From positions 2,228,001 through 2,292,000 of the forward strand of contig NZ_CP007202.1 in assembly GCF_000941055.1 (NCBI RefSeq): a stretch of 64,000 bases of DNA, in the 5' to 3' direction. Shown piece by piece: positions 41,572-49,907 of this stretch. A program made the position numbers and the translations under genes. Each line of letters opens with the position of its first letter. Within the stretch, counting starts at the first letter, position 1. The DNA is from Siansivirga zeaxanthinifaciens CC-SAMT-1. Lineage in GTDB: Bacteria > Bacteroidota > Bacteroidia > Flavobacteriales > Flavobacteriaceae. The notes under the pieces were generated by a model, which worked only from the letters and a program-made list of their open reading frames with translations, did not search any database and was not told the origin of the DNA.

Positions 41572-43971
41572 TTAATAATTTATTTTTAATTGTAACATAA
41601 AATTTCTTCCTAAGTCATCGGCGAAATATCTTAATCGGTTAAGGTATTCTCTGTAAGAAGTATTAAAAATATTTGTAATATTAAAACCAATATTGAGGTT
41701 TGTTTTTGTTGATAGTTTTAATGTAATATCACTTTGAAAATGCAATAAATGATAAGTAGGTGGCGGGGAGCTAACATCTACCAATACTGTTTCTTGCGAA
41801 GTAGGTATAAAGGTTTCAAAATTAAAATTGGTAAAATCATTTTGTCTTAAAACTAATTCACTTTGCAATTCGGCATTAAAAGATTTCCATTTTTTGTTTG
41901 AATACCCTAAAATATTTACTGTTTTAAACGAAGGGATATCAATCAAAGCTTGTTTTTGGGTTAAATCTCTGCCTTTTATAAATGCGGTTTTATTACTTAA
42001 AAACCAGTTATCGTTCATAGCATAACGTACGGTAACATCTAAACCTAATAATAGCGCATTAGTTTGTGTATAATCCCAAACAGGAAACGCCCCCCTAATG
42101 GTTTGTTCTGTTCCAGAGGGTTTTATAAAAATATAATCGCTAATATGGTTTACAAAACCTTCTAAATTCAAATTAAATGGATTATTTTTAAATTGATAAC
42201 TCGCGGCTATCCTGTTTGAGGTTTCTTGTTTTATACGTAAATCGCCTAATTCTATACGTGCGGCAGAATGATGCAAACCATCACTAAATAATTCTGATGG
42301 ATTTGGCGCTCTTTTAGACAGTCCGTAATTAAAAATTAATGAATTATCATCATTTATTTGATACGAAATCCCCGCAGATGCTGAAATATTATGATAGTTG
42401 AACACTGGGTTTGTAAGTAACTGTGTTCCCAAATCATCAATTACGATATCTGCAAAATCTATATTGTAGCCAAGATTATTCCATCGACTAGTAATGTAAA
42501 ATTTCTTCGCATCCAATCTGGTAAAATCATAACGCACCCCTAAATCCAATTGGGTTTTATCGCTCAACTTATAATTTGAAATGGCAAAAACACCAAAATC
42601 ATATTTGTTATAATCTGGAATTAAACGGCGCACGCCTGTATCTGGATTTGCAAAATTATTTTGATAGCCTGCATTAAATCCGAATTCGTAAATAGCGTTG
42701 CTAATAGCATCAATTTTTAAGTTGGTTCTTAATGTATGGGTTTTAAGAGTTAAATCGATAGCCGGTTTATCTCTGTCTGCACCTACACGAATATCATACT
42801 CAAACCGCTGGTTGTTTTGGAAATCGTATTGTATTTCCAATCTTCCAAATTTTTTAAACCGTTTGTAAAAATCTGCTTTAATGATTTGATGGGTTACATC
42901 TTGTCTTGGAGCGTCAATATTATAACTAAAATCTCTAATAACTAGGGGTTTCAAGCTGTTTATACTATTTACTAAATCTGAAATGTTACCAATATGCGCA
43001 GCTCTTAAAATAGCAATTTCGTTGTTTAAAAAGCTATAGTAGAGGTTGAAGCCTTTTTCAAAGGTTTTAAAACCTGTATTTACAGAAAACCCTCGAGAAT
43101 TCATGCCCGTATTCGTTAAACTGTAATTAGCAGCTTCGAAATCGCCAAAGCGTTTTACCGATGCCTGAGTACCAACATACCAACCTTCCTGCCAGGTTTT
43201 TGTTAAAGAAGATGTAAAACTATAACCCCGACCATTAGTTTGTCCGCTGGTAATCGTTTTTCCGTAAAGGGAATCCTTAAAACTCATGTTTAAAGGTTTC
43301 ATAACAATAACACCTCCTATGGCGTCTCCACCATAAGCCAGTGCATTGGCACCTTTTATAACGTTTATACTGCCAGCTGTATTTAAATCTATATTTGGTG
43401 CATGCTCGACACCCCATTCTTGGTCTTGTAAACGCACGCCATTGGTCATTACAATAATTCTACTGCTATGTAAACCATTAATTACGGGTTTAACTATAGT
43501 ATTTCCGGTACTTATAGAAGAAACACCAGAAATTTGTTTTAAAGCATCACCAAGACTGTAAGCGCTAAAACGTTCTAGAGCATTGGTTTTTAAAATAGAT
43601 TCTTGCGAAGACTTGGCTGTTGTAAATGTGGTATGACCATCAATTTTAACTTCATGAAGTTCTTCTATATGGTGTTCCATATAAATTTCACGATAGGTAT
43701 TACCGTTAACAGTTACCTCCAAACGTTTGGTATCGCACGCCAAATGAGATATAGACATGATGAGATTTCCATCACAGATATTGACGATTGTAAATTTACC
43801 GTTAATATCTGTAGTGGTGTATTTATTTAGATTTTCAAAAAAAACAGCGGCTCCAACTATGGGCGTGCCATCATGAAAATCTTTTACTTCTCCAAAAAAA
43901 GTAGACTTGCAGTTTTGACTATAAAGTGTGCTTATAAAACAACACACTATAATCACTAGGTTATATTTCAT
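41572..43971 (-). CDS. TonB-dependent outer-membrane receptor, probable metal or metallophore uptake
   Basis: Outer-membrane active transporter of 799 residues. A signal peptide (IIVCCFISTLYSQ) is followed by a carboxypeptidase-like regulatory domain (FFGEVKDFHDGTPIVGAAVF), the plug (LKQISGVSSISTGNTIVKP, RIIVMTNGVRLQDQEWG, IKGANALAYGGDAIGGVIV) and a 22-strand barrel ending in an aromatic residue (FMLQLKINY). There is no SusD partner, so a polysaccharide role is unlikely. Its neighbours are a small acidic lipoprotein downstream and a His/Cys-rich small protein upstream, the pattern of zinc or copper uptake loci. That substrate is inference. Confidence 0.92.
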   Translation of the reverse strand: MKYNLVIIVCCFISTLYSQNCKSTFFGEVKDFHDGTPIVGAAVFFENLNKYTTTDINGKFTIVNICDGNLIMSISHLACDTKRLEVTVNGNTYREIYMEHHIEELHEVKIDGHTTFTTAKSSQESILKTNALERFSAYSLGDALKQISGVSSISTGNTIVKPVINGLHSSRIIVMTNGVRLQDQEWGVEHAPNIDLNTAGSINVIKGANALAYGGDAIGGVIVMKPLNMSFKDSLYGKTITSGQTNGRGYSFTSSLTKTWQEGWYVGTQASVKRFGDFEAANYSLTNTGMNSRGFSVNTGFKTFEKGFNLYYSFLNNEIAILRAAHIGNISDLVNSINSLKPLVIRDFSYNIDAPRQDVTHQIIKADFYKRFKKFGRLEIQYDFQNNQRFEYDIRVGADRDKPAIDLTLKTHTLRTNLKIDAISNAIYEFGFNAGYQNNFANPDTGVRRLIPDYNKYDFGVFAISNYKLSDKTQLDLGVRYDFTRLDAKKFYITSRWNNLGYNIDFADIVIDDLGTQLLTNPVFNYHNISASAGISYQINDDNSLIFNYGLSKRAPNPSELFSDGLHHSAARIELGDLRIKQETSNRIAASYQFKNNPFNLNLEGFVNHISDYIFIKPSGTEQTIRGAFPVWDYTQTNALLLGLDVTVRYAMNDNWFLSNKTAFIKGRDLTQKQALIDIPSFKTVNILGYSNKKWKSFNAELQSELVLRQNDFTNFNFETFIPTSQETVLVDVSSPPPTYHLLHFQSDITLKLSTKTNLNIGFNITNIFNTSYREYLNRLRYFADDLGRNFMLQLKINY

Positions 43972-44002
43972 TGTTGAGATTTTAGTTTAAAAAAAAAGAC
44001 TT

Positions 44003-44335
44003 TTAAACTAATGTAGGCGGTCCTCTTAGAGAAAAAGATAAAGGCCGATAATTATTAAGAAATTTGTATGTTATTACAGGTATTTTATAAATAGCAGTTT
44101 CATGAAATAAAGTATAATATGCTATTGAGAAATAATAATGATTATTTAGTTTAAACTTATAAAAATCGCAATCGTTATTAATTTCGTGTAAATGTGTTGT
44201 TTTTTCACCTTTACAAATATCGTGTTTGTGGTGCGCAAAAATATGAGCAAATTTTGTGGCAGTAGGCAATAAAAGTAAGGCACCTAAAACCAGTGTTAAA
44301 ATTTTAATAACGATATGTTCTCTTATTTTATGCAC
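44003..44335 (-). CDS. Small His/Cys-rich membrane-anchored protein, possible metal ligand
   Basis: Unnamed 110-residue protein. One hydrophobic N-terminal segment (IVIKILTLVLGALLLLPTAT) acts as an uncleaved or cleaved signal. Behind it come HIFAHHKHDICKGEKTTHLH and NNDCDFYKF: eight His or Cys within 35 residues, an arrangement that looks made for metal binding. The C-terminal half is aromatic and ends in RPLSFSLRGPPTLV. The start codon is GTG at 44333-44335, overlapping the preceding stop TAG by one base. It lies 31 bases before the TonB receptor gene, which strengthens the metal-uptake reading of the cluster. Confidence 0.75.
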   Translation of the reverse strand: MHKIREHIVIKILTLVLGALLLLPTATKFAHIFAHHKHDICKGEKTTHLHEINNDCDFYKFKLNNHYYFSIAYYTLFHETAIYKIPVITYKFLNNYRPLSFSLRGPPTLV

Positions 44336-44847
44336 TATTCTATGAAACGTTTAAAACCGATTCTTCGCAACATTTTCTTTTCGAAATTCCAGAAGAAATT
44401 AAATTGACCAAAAAGCCATCCTATAAACACTAATAATATTTGATAGAAAATAAATCCAATAATAATATATAAAACCCAATAAATAAAAGGATTTAAATTT
44501 TCTTTAGTAATTCCCATAAGTTTTATAATGGGTCTGCTTACAAAAATAGAAGAAGATCCTGTTGAGGCAAAAACTAAAAAAATACTAATTAATTCCCAAC
44601 GATAAGTAACTTCCCATTTAGACTCAAGCTTTTTAAAAATAAAAAGGGTGAGTTTTAATAAGGTATAAAAGATAACACAACTTAAAAGTATGGTTAAGAG
44701 TACATGAACATCTTTAAAAAAAGCAGCGGTTAATTTATAGGAAGCGTACGCCAAGACAACAGTTCCAAGCAAAGGAAAAATGAGTTGCCAATTTCGTTCG
44801 ATATTCCAGAGTTTTTTTAACTTGTTCAAAGTGAAATTTTGCTGCAA
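44335..44847 (-). CDS. Membrane protein with four to five helices, family not named
   Basis: The open frame gives 170 residues with helices near residues 20-40, 47-70, 90-107 and 130-152 and a conserved-looking tail LFGQFNFFWNFEKKMLRRIG. That tail recalls a flavobacterial membrane family (DUF6787-like, from memory) which is usually shorter. The start is uncertain: the first possible codon is TTG at 44847, but a TATTTTTG that fits a -7 promoter covers exactly that codon, and the next in-frame TTG at 44829 would give a protein starting NKLKKLWNIERNWQL, closer to the family's N-terminus. No ATG is available. It is 17 bases from the preceding stop and overlaps the next gene by one base. Confidence 0.65.
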   Translation of the reverse strand: MQQNFTLNKLKKLWNIERNWQLIFPLLGTVVLAYASYKLTAAFFKDVHVLLTILLSCVIFYTLLKLTLFIFKKLESKWEVTYRWELISIFLVFASTGSSSIFVSRPIIKLMGITKENLNPFIYWVLYIIIGFIFYQILLVFIGWLFGQFNFFWNFEKKMLRRIGFKRFIE

Positions 44848-44864
44848 AAATAACTAAAACAAAT

Positions 44865-45302
44865 TTAAATACGAGGCACAAATGGTCCTAATCTTTGTTT
44901 GTAGTGCAATTGAAAGTAAATAAAGTAATTATATAATTGATAATTAACATCATATCCGTAATCTATGTTTGGTCGATAATCAATTTGGAGTTCATACAAA
45001 TTCGGGTCAAATTGTTGTGGTTGTAAAACTCTATAATTCCATTCATTTACATAAATTAAATTTCTGTTTTCTAGAAAGGATTGCGAGTAAAACCCTTTAG
45101 GCTGCGCTCTGCTGGCTAACCAAAAGTTAAATCCGGGTTCTATAATGATGATTTCATATTCTAAATCTTCATTTTTTATACTCACTGTATCATTTTCTTT
45201 TAAAGCCAATAGCGACTCCTCTTTATTGTTAGTTGTGCTTTTAGGCGTATTACAAGACAAAGTTAAAAGGATAATTACTACGAGCATTAACGATGTTTTC
45301 AT
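44865..45302 (-). CDS. Small lipoprotein, DUF6146-like
   Basis: The 145-residue product has a lipobox signal (LVVIILLTLSCNTPK, Cys about residue 17) and a mature part with a conserved-looking core GFNFWLASRAQPKGFYSQSF, then NEWNYRVLQP and INYGYDVNYQLYNYFIYFQL-like text near the end (here DYGYDVNYQLYNYFIYF). Flavobacterial proteins of this size and pattern are annotated only as DUF6146. No function is known. It is the first gene of the leftward run that ends with the TonB receptor and its lipoprotein; a terminator of the preceding unit lies just upstream. Confidence 0.78.
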   Translation of the reverse strand: MKTSLMLVVIILLTLSCNTPKSTTNNKEESLLALKENDTVSIKNEDLEYEIIIIEPGFNFWLASRAQPKGFYSQSFLENRNLIYVNEWNYRVLQPQQFDPNLYELQIDYRPNIDYGYDVNYQLYNYFIYFQLHYKQRLGPFVPRI

Positions 45303-45373
45303 GGCATGTCATTTTAGTTTAAATTACAAAAAAAATCTCACGATACTTATGTTTTAAATTGTTTTTAACAAAA

Positions 45374-45400
45374 AAAGAGCCGAAATACATTCGGCCCTTT
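45374..45400 (-). terminator. Terminator after the DUF937 gene
   Basis: AAAGAGCCGA pairs with TCGGCCCTTT (one mismatch) around a short loop. In the leftward direction a T-run follows, and the DUF937 gene stops 27 bases before it. Confidence 0.75.
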
Positions 45401-45426
45401 AATTAATTTATAAGTTTATATGTAGT

Positions 45427-46062
45427 TTATTTTCCAAACAAACCACCTATTAAGCCGCCTAAGCCACCTTTCTTTTTGTTTCCGCCAAGTACCATACCCG
45501 CAACATCATCAATAACGCTACCATCTCCATCGGCATCTAGAATAGATTCTAAAAAGCTTTGTTCTTGTTTTTGTGAGTTTCCTTGGATGAGTCCGCCTAG
45601 TAAATCTTCAATACCATTTGAGCTATTTACATTTTGCTTTTTGGCCTGATTTCCTAAAATTCCCATTAAAATAGGCGCAGCCACTTTTAAAATTTGAGCA
45701 ACAGAACCCGCATCCAATCCAGATTTGGCTCCTAAAATATTTTGAACATTTTGTTGTTTATCGCCTAATACATGTCCTAGAATTTTTTCTCCATCATTTA
45801 AAACATTGGCATCAACGCCGCCATTAAATAAACCACCAAGATTATCTAAGATACTTCCGTCATGTTTGCTGTTTATAGCATTTAAAAGGCCTTCGGCACC
45901 TTGTGGTGATGACGCATTGCGTTTCATGGCCTGCATTAAAACAGGTAAAGCCATGGTTAAAACATCTTGTGTTTTGTTTTGTGGTTGATTGGTTTGGTTA
46001 GACACACCACTAATAATTGTTTTTCCTAAATCGCTGTTTAGTAAATCTAAGATTCCAGACAT
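45427..46062 (-). CDS. DUF937-family protein
   Basis: Cytoplasmic protein of 211 residues of unknown function. It shows the repeated DUF937 pattern: ILDLLNSDLGKTIISGVSNQ, VLTMALPVLMQAMKRNA, LLNAINSKHDGSILDNLGGL and VAQILKVAAPILMGILGNQA, alternating amphipathic helices of the family. An acidic loop near residue 175 (LDADGDGSVIDDVAG) has the spacing of a dockerin or EF-hand-like Ca site, D-x-D-x-D-G, which is an oddity. The end is Gly/Lys-rich (KKKGGLGGLIGGLFGK). It stands alone between two terminators. Confidence 0.88.
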   Translation of the reverse strand: MSGILDLLNSDLGKTIISGVSNQTNQPQNKTQDVLTMALPVLMQAMKRNASSPQGAEGLLNAINSKHDGSILDNLGGLFNGGVDANVLNDGEKILGHVLGDKQQNVQNILGAKSGLDAGSVAQILKVAAPILMGILGNQAKKQNVNSSNGIEDLLGGLIQGNSQKQEQSFLESILDADGDGSVIDDVAGMVLGGNKKKGGLGGLIGGLFGK

Positions 46063-46114
46063 AATTTATTTTTTGAAATTTAAAGTTTAATTAGAAAGTG
46101 TAAAATACAAAAAA

Positions 46115-46139
46115 AGTCCTACACATAATGTATAGGACT
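46115..46139 (-). terminator. Terminator after serA
   Basis: AGTCCTACACA (46115-46125) pairs with TGTATAGGACT (46129-46139), one mismatch; on the minus strand it is followed by eight T. Confidence 0.82.
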
Positions 46140-46166
46140 CTTATATTACGTTTTGGTCACAATTAT

Positions 46167-47117
46167 TTAACCAAGAATACTAATAATTTGTTCTGCTAAT
46201 TCAGTTCCAATTCTATCTTGAGCTTCATTAGTAGCAGCACCTGTATGCGGTGTTAACGATAAACCTGCATTCATTAATAATTGAATTTCTGGTTTTGGTT
46301 CGTTTTCAAAAACGTCTAAAGCAGCACCGGCAACTTTTCCACTTTCAATAGCTTTTACTAAAGCAGCCTCATCAACTACACCACCACGAGCCGCATTTGC
46401 TATAAATACACCATCTTTCATTATTTCAAATTCTGGAGCACCAATAACATATTCTTTTTGAGCTGGTACGTGTAACGTTATAAAATCGGCTTGTTTTAAA
46501 ACCTCTTCTTTTGAAATGGTATTAATTTCAAAATTTACTTTTTGACCATCAAAAAAGTCTAACTCTAAATTTGCTTTTTCTAAGAACGGGTCGAAAGCAA
46601 TAACTTTCATACCAGCACCTAAAGCCACTTTTGCAGTAGCCTGACCAATACGGCCAAATCCTAAAACACCTAATGTTTTACCTTTAAGCTCTGTTCCTTT
46701 AGCGTAAGCTTTTTTAAGTTTACCAAAACTGGTATCGCCTTCTAGTGGCATTTCTCTGTTAGAGTTATGTAAAAAACGTGCTAATCCGTAAAAATGACCA
46801 AACACTAATTCTGCAACAGAGTGCGAAGAAGACGCCGGTGTATTAATAACGTGAATACCTTTGCTTTTAGCGTAATCTACATCTATATTATCCATACCAA
46901 CACCACCACGACCTATAATTTTTATTCCAGGACAGGCATCAATAAGGTCTTTGCGCACGGTTGTTGCACTACGTACTAATAAAACACTTATTTCTTTTTC
47001 GTTGATATAATTAATTAATTGTTCTTGTGCTACGGTTGTTGTTATAACTTCGTATCCGCCTTTTTCTAAGGCTTCTTTACCAGTTTTAGAAATACCGTCG
47101 TTTGCTAATACTTTCAT
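46167..47117 (-). CDS. serA: D-3-phosphoglycerate dehydrogenase (D-2-hydroxyacid dehydrogenase family)
   Basis: First step of serine synthesis: oxidises 3-phosphoglycerate with NAD. The 316-residue form lacks the C-terminal ACT domain of E. coli SerA, as in many Bacteroidota. Motifs: IIGRGGVGMDNIDVDYAKSK, the NAD loop LGVLGFGRIGQATAKVALG, catalytic Arg in NAARGGVVDEAALV, Glu in VFENEPKPE and His in LTPHTGAATNEA. It lies 106 bases after serC in the same direction, making a serC-serA unit. Without an ACT domain, feedback by serine would need another mechanism. Confidence 0.93.
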   Translation of the reverse strand: MKVLANDGISKTGKEALEKGGYEVITTTVAQEQLINYINEKEISVLLVRSATTVRKDLIDACPGIKIIGRGGVGMDNIDVDYAKSKGIHVINTPASSSHSVAELVFGHFYGLARFLHNSNREMPLEGDTSFGKLKKAYAKGTELKGKTLGVLGFGRIGQATAKVALGAGMKVIAFDPFLEKANLELDFFDGQKVNFEINTISKEEVLKQADFITLHVPAQKEYVIGAPEFEIMKDGVFIANAARGGVVDEAALVKAIESGKVAGAALDVFENEPKPEIQLLMNAGLSLTPHTGAATNEAQDRIGTELAEQIISILG

Positions 47118-47223
47118 TTAAATTTTGTTTTTTTATTCCCACGAAAGTGAGAATCTTATTTTTATGTTTAATTGCGTTTTATTTTTGTTCATTTCCATTG
47201 TTTTGAAAATGAAAAGGCTGTTT

Positions 47224-48288
47224 TTAAGCTTTGCTTTCTAGTTCACTCATTACCTCAACCAGTGTTTTTACACTTTCAATTGGTAAGGCGTTATACATAG
47301 AAGCTCTGTAACCACCAACACTTCTGTGACCATTTAATCCGCTTATTCCAGCTTCTTTTAACATGGTTTCAAAAGTTTCTTTTAAATTTTCGTTTTCTAA
47401 AGTAAACGTTGCATTCATTATAGAACGATCTTCTTTTGTAGCAAAACCTTTAAATAACGGGTTTAGATCTATTTCAGAATACATTACGTTGGCTTTTTTC
47501 TCATTCAGTTTTTCAACAGCAGCGATGCCACCTAAACTTTTAATCCATTCTAAGGTTAGCATCGATGTATAAACCGCAAATACAGGCGGTGTGTTGTACA
47601 TACTTCCATTAGAGATGTGTAATTTATAATCCATAATTGAAGGAATTTTACGAGAAACTTTCCCAAGTATGTCTTCTTTAATTACAACAAGTGTTGTACC
47701 AGCAGGACCCATATTTTTTTGCGCCCCTGCGTAAATTAAATCGAATTTAGAGAAATCTAAAACACGCGAAAAGATATCGCTACTCATATCGCAAACCATT
47801 GGTATTGGCGAGTTAGGGAATTCTTTTATTTGTGTTCCAAATATGGTATTGTTTGAAGTACAATGGAAATAATCGTAATCTTCTGGAATATCGTAACCTT
47901 TAGGAATGTAGTTAAAATTTGCGCTTTCAGAAGATGCTACTTCATAAATGTCGTCTAACATTTTAGCTTCTTTAATTGCTTTTTTACTCCATGTACCTGT
48001 GTTTAAGTAACCAGCTCTTTTTTCTAAAAGATTCATAGCTACCATTAAAAATTGAGTGCTTGCACCTCCTTGTAAAAACAAAGCTTTATAACCTTTACCT
48101 TCTAACCCTAAAAGCTCTAAAACTAATGCTCTGGCATTTTCCATGACATCAACAAAAGCTTTACTTCTGTGGGATATTTCAAGTAAGGATAAACCTTCGT
48201 TATTGAAATCCATTACAGCATGAGAGGCTTTTAATAATACTTCTTGAGGTAAAATGCTTGGTCCAGCACTAAAGTTATGTTTTTTCAT
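47224..48288 (-). CDS. serC: Phosphoserine aminotransferase
   Basis: Transaminates 3-phosphohydroxypyruvate to phosphoserine using glutamate. The 354-residue protein has the family start KKHNFSAGPSILPQEVL, the LFLQGGASTQFLMVAMNL loop, and the PLP lysine in DLIYAGAQKNMGPAGTT. The C-terminal GHRSVGGYRASMYNALP is the conserved substrate loop. Start and length are regular. It precedes serA. A near-consensus -7 sequence (minus-strand CAACTTTG at about 48311-48318, first base off) lies 23 bases upstream. Confidence 0.96.
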   Translation of the reverse strand: MKKHNFSAGPSILPQEVLLKASHAVMDFNNEGLSLLEISHRSKAFVDVMENARALVLELLGLEGKGYKALFLQGGASTQFLMVAMNLLEKRAGYLNTGTWSKKAIKEAKMLDDIYEVASSESANFNYIPKGYDIPEDYDYFHCTSNNTIFGTQIKEFPNSPIPMVCDMSSDIFSRVLDFSKFDLIYAGAQKNMGPAGTTLVVIKEDILGKVSRKIPSIMDYKLHISNGSMYNTPPVFAVYTSMLTLEWIKSLGGIAAVEKLNEKKANVMYSEIDLNPLFKGFATKEDRSIMNATFTLENENLKETFETMLKEAGISGLNGHRSVGGYRASMYNALPIESVKTLVEVMSELESKA

Positions 48289-48363
48289 GATTTTTTTGAT
48301 GTTAAGGATACAAAGTTGCTAATTAATTGCTAATTAAGTAATGAAAATTCAATAATTTTTTTA

Positions 48364-49422
48364 TCAAATTGCTAATAAAAATTCAACAGAATCGACACTA
48401 TCCGCATAATCCCAAAGTTCTGGTTTTTGCGTGTGGCCAAATGCAATTTCGTTTTCAGAAAATCCTTTCGCAACAACACACTGAATTTTGTTTACATCGG
48501 CTTTTAAACGCTGTTTTAGTTGCTCAATATCATCATAATATTCATAAAAAACAGTGGCAATAGGTGAGGCATAGCTAGGGTCTTCTTTAATCATTAAAAA
48601 GCCATTTTCAAGCATGTCAAATTCACTCATTAAATAAACCGCTTTGTTGTAATCGTAGTTATTGGCGTATTTGGCTTTTTCAATAATGGGATGCCAATGG
48701 TAAATACCATTGAAGAACGCATCAAAATTGTAATTTTTAGGAATAAATATTTTAGAAACGTTTCTGCAACCTAAACCATAATATCTAAAGATATCTTCGC
48801 TTAAATTTTTCATTTCTGCTTCGGTTTCGTTACCTGTTAAAACCGCAACCGAGTTTCTGTTGTTTCTTATTATAGACGGTTTGTTTTTAAAATAGTATTC
48901 AAAATATCTGGCTGTATTATCGCTTCCAGTAGCAATAACGGCGTCAAAATTTTCCATTTTACCATCGGTAAAATGTATGGTTCCTTTAAATTGTGGTTCT
49001 ACAAATTCTAGATATTTTGCCAGATACGGAATTAAGTGTTTATCGTTTGATGATTGTTTAACCAATACATGGTGCCCAGTTATTAAAACCGACAGAAAAT
49101 CGTGAAAACCAACTAAGGGAATGTTTCCTGCCATGATTATGGCCACCAATTTAGGTTGAACATTAGAAATATTATAAGGTTTTAACCAGGTTTCTAAGTT
49201 TTCTTCGGTTAATAATTTTGACCAGCCCTCTAGAGAAAACCGCATGTTTTCGTCGGTAAACCAACCATTGTTTTCTTGAGCCAGTTTTAATTGATGTTTA
49301 AATCCGTCGAAGAAAATTTCATTATGTTCAATATTTTCTTTCTTTTGAATTGTATCTTTAGAAAATTGACTTAAAAAGTCTCCTAATTTTGCAAAAGCCT
49401 TAATTCTTTCCTGTAAATCCAT
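48364..49422 (-). CDS. LuxC-like acyl-CoA reductase
   Basis: The 352-residue product belongs to the LuxC (fatty acyl reductase) aldehyde-dehydrogenase-like family: [38 protein letters not shown] and the cysteine-bearing [15 protein letters not shown], where Cys is the predicted acyl-binding residue. Bioluminescence genes are absent, so another acyl substrate is reduced. Its divergent partner is a ferredoxin, and this pairing is common in flavobacterial genomes from memory; an electron-donor link is plausible. The gene begins at the ATG 49420-49422 with a promoter that overlaps the ferredoxin promoter. serC and serA follow it at 76 bases. Confidence 0.88.
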   Translation of the reverse strand: MDLQERIKAFAKLGDFLSQFSKDTIQKKENIEHNEIFFDGFKHQLKLAQENNGWFTDENMRFSLEGWSKLLTEENLETWLKPYNISNVQPKLVAIIMAGNIPLVGFHDFLSVLITGHHVLVKQSSNDKHLIPYLAKYLEFVEPQFKGTIHFTDGKMENFDAVIATGSDNTARYFEYYFKNKPSIIRNNRNSVAVLTGNETEAEMKNLSEDIFRYYGLGCRNVSKIFIPKNYNFDAFFNGIYHWHPIIEKAKYANNYDYNKAVYLMSEFDMLENGFLMIKEDPSYASPIATVFYEYYDDIEQLKQRLKADVNKIQCVVAKGFSENEIAFGHTQKPELWDYADSVDSVEFLLAI

Positions 49423-49429
49423 TCTGTAA

Positions 49430-49461
49430 TTTGGTTATGAATAGTTTTGGCGTTATTTTTG
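49430..49461 (+). promoter_or_regulatory. Ferredoxin promoter
   Basis: TTTG at 49430-49433 and TATTTTTG at 49454-49461 form a full -33/-7 pair with 20-base spacing, 27 bases before the ferredoxin ATG. Confidence 0.6.
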
Positions 49462-49464
49462 TTG

Positions 49465-49494
49465 CAAAGTTAGAAAGAAAAAACGCTATGGCAA
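49465..49494 (-). promoter_or_regulatory. LuxC-like gene promoter, face to face with the ferredoxin promoter
   Basis: On the minus strand TAACTTTG occupies 49465-49472 and TTG lies at 49492-49494 with 19-base spacing. The two -7 elements are only three bases apart, so polymerase on one must exclude the other. Confidence 0.55.
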
Positions 49495-49841
49495 TTATTA
49501 TAACAGACGAATGTATAAATTGTGGTGCTTGTGAACCTGAGTGCCCAAATACAGCAATATATGAAGGCGCAGACGATTGGCGCTACAAAGACGGAACCAG
49601 TTTATCGGGTAAAGTTGTATTAACCAACGGTACCGAAGTCGATGCTGATGAAGCCCAAGAACCTATAAGTGATGAGCTTTATTATATTGTACCAGATAAA
49701 TGTACAGAATGTAAAGGTTTTCATGACGAGCCTCAATGTGCTGCCGTTTGTCCGGTTGATTGTTGTGTACCAGACGATAACCATGTAGAAACTGAGGAAG
49801 AGCTATTAGCTAAACAACGTTTCATGCATCCTGAAGGATAA
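49488..49841 (+). CDS. 2[4Fe-4S] ferredoxin, Alvin type
   Basis: Low-potential electron carrier of 117 residues. The first cluster motif is [12 protein letters not shown], near residue 9; the second is the spaced form [18 protein letters not shown] (CxxC, eight residues, CxxxCP), which marks the Allochromatium vinosum-like (YfhL) ferredoxins. The usual C-terminal helix [13 protein letters not shown] is present, while an insertion of about 25 residues ([20 protein letters not shown]) lies between the clusters. The ATG at 49488 is chosen because it directly precedes the family N-terminus AIIITDECI; an earlier TTG is unlikely. It is divergent from the LuxC-like reductase. Confidence 0.94.
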   Translation: MAIIITDECINCGACEPECPNTAIYEGADDWRYKDGTSLSGKVVLTNGTEVDADEAQEPISDELYYIVPDKCTECKGFHDEPQCAAVCPVDCCVPDDNHVETEEELLAKQRFMHPEG

Positions 49842-49860
49842 AAATTAAAGTTTATTAATA

Positions 49861-49893
49861 AAAAAATCCCAAGTTTTAACTTGGGATTTTTTT
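49861..49893. terminator. Bidirectional terminator between ferredoxin and TonB receptor genes
   Basis: AAAAAATCCCAAGTT and AACTTGGGATTTTTT form a perfect stem with a two-base loop; T-runs follow on both strands. Confidence 0.9.
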
Positions 49894-49907
49894 ATGCTTT
49901 ATAAGTA

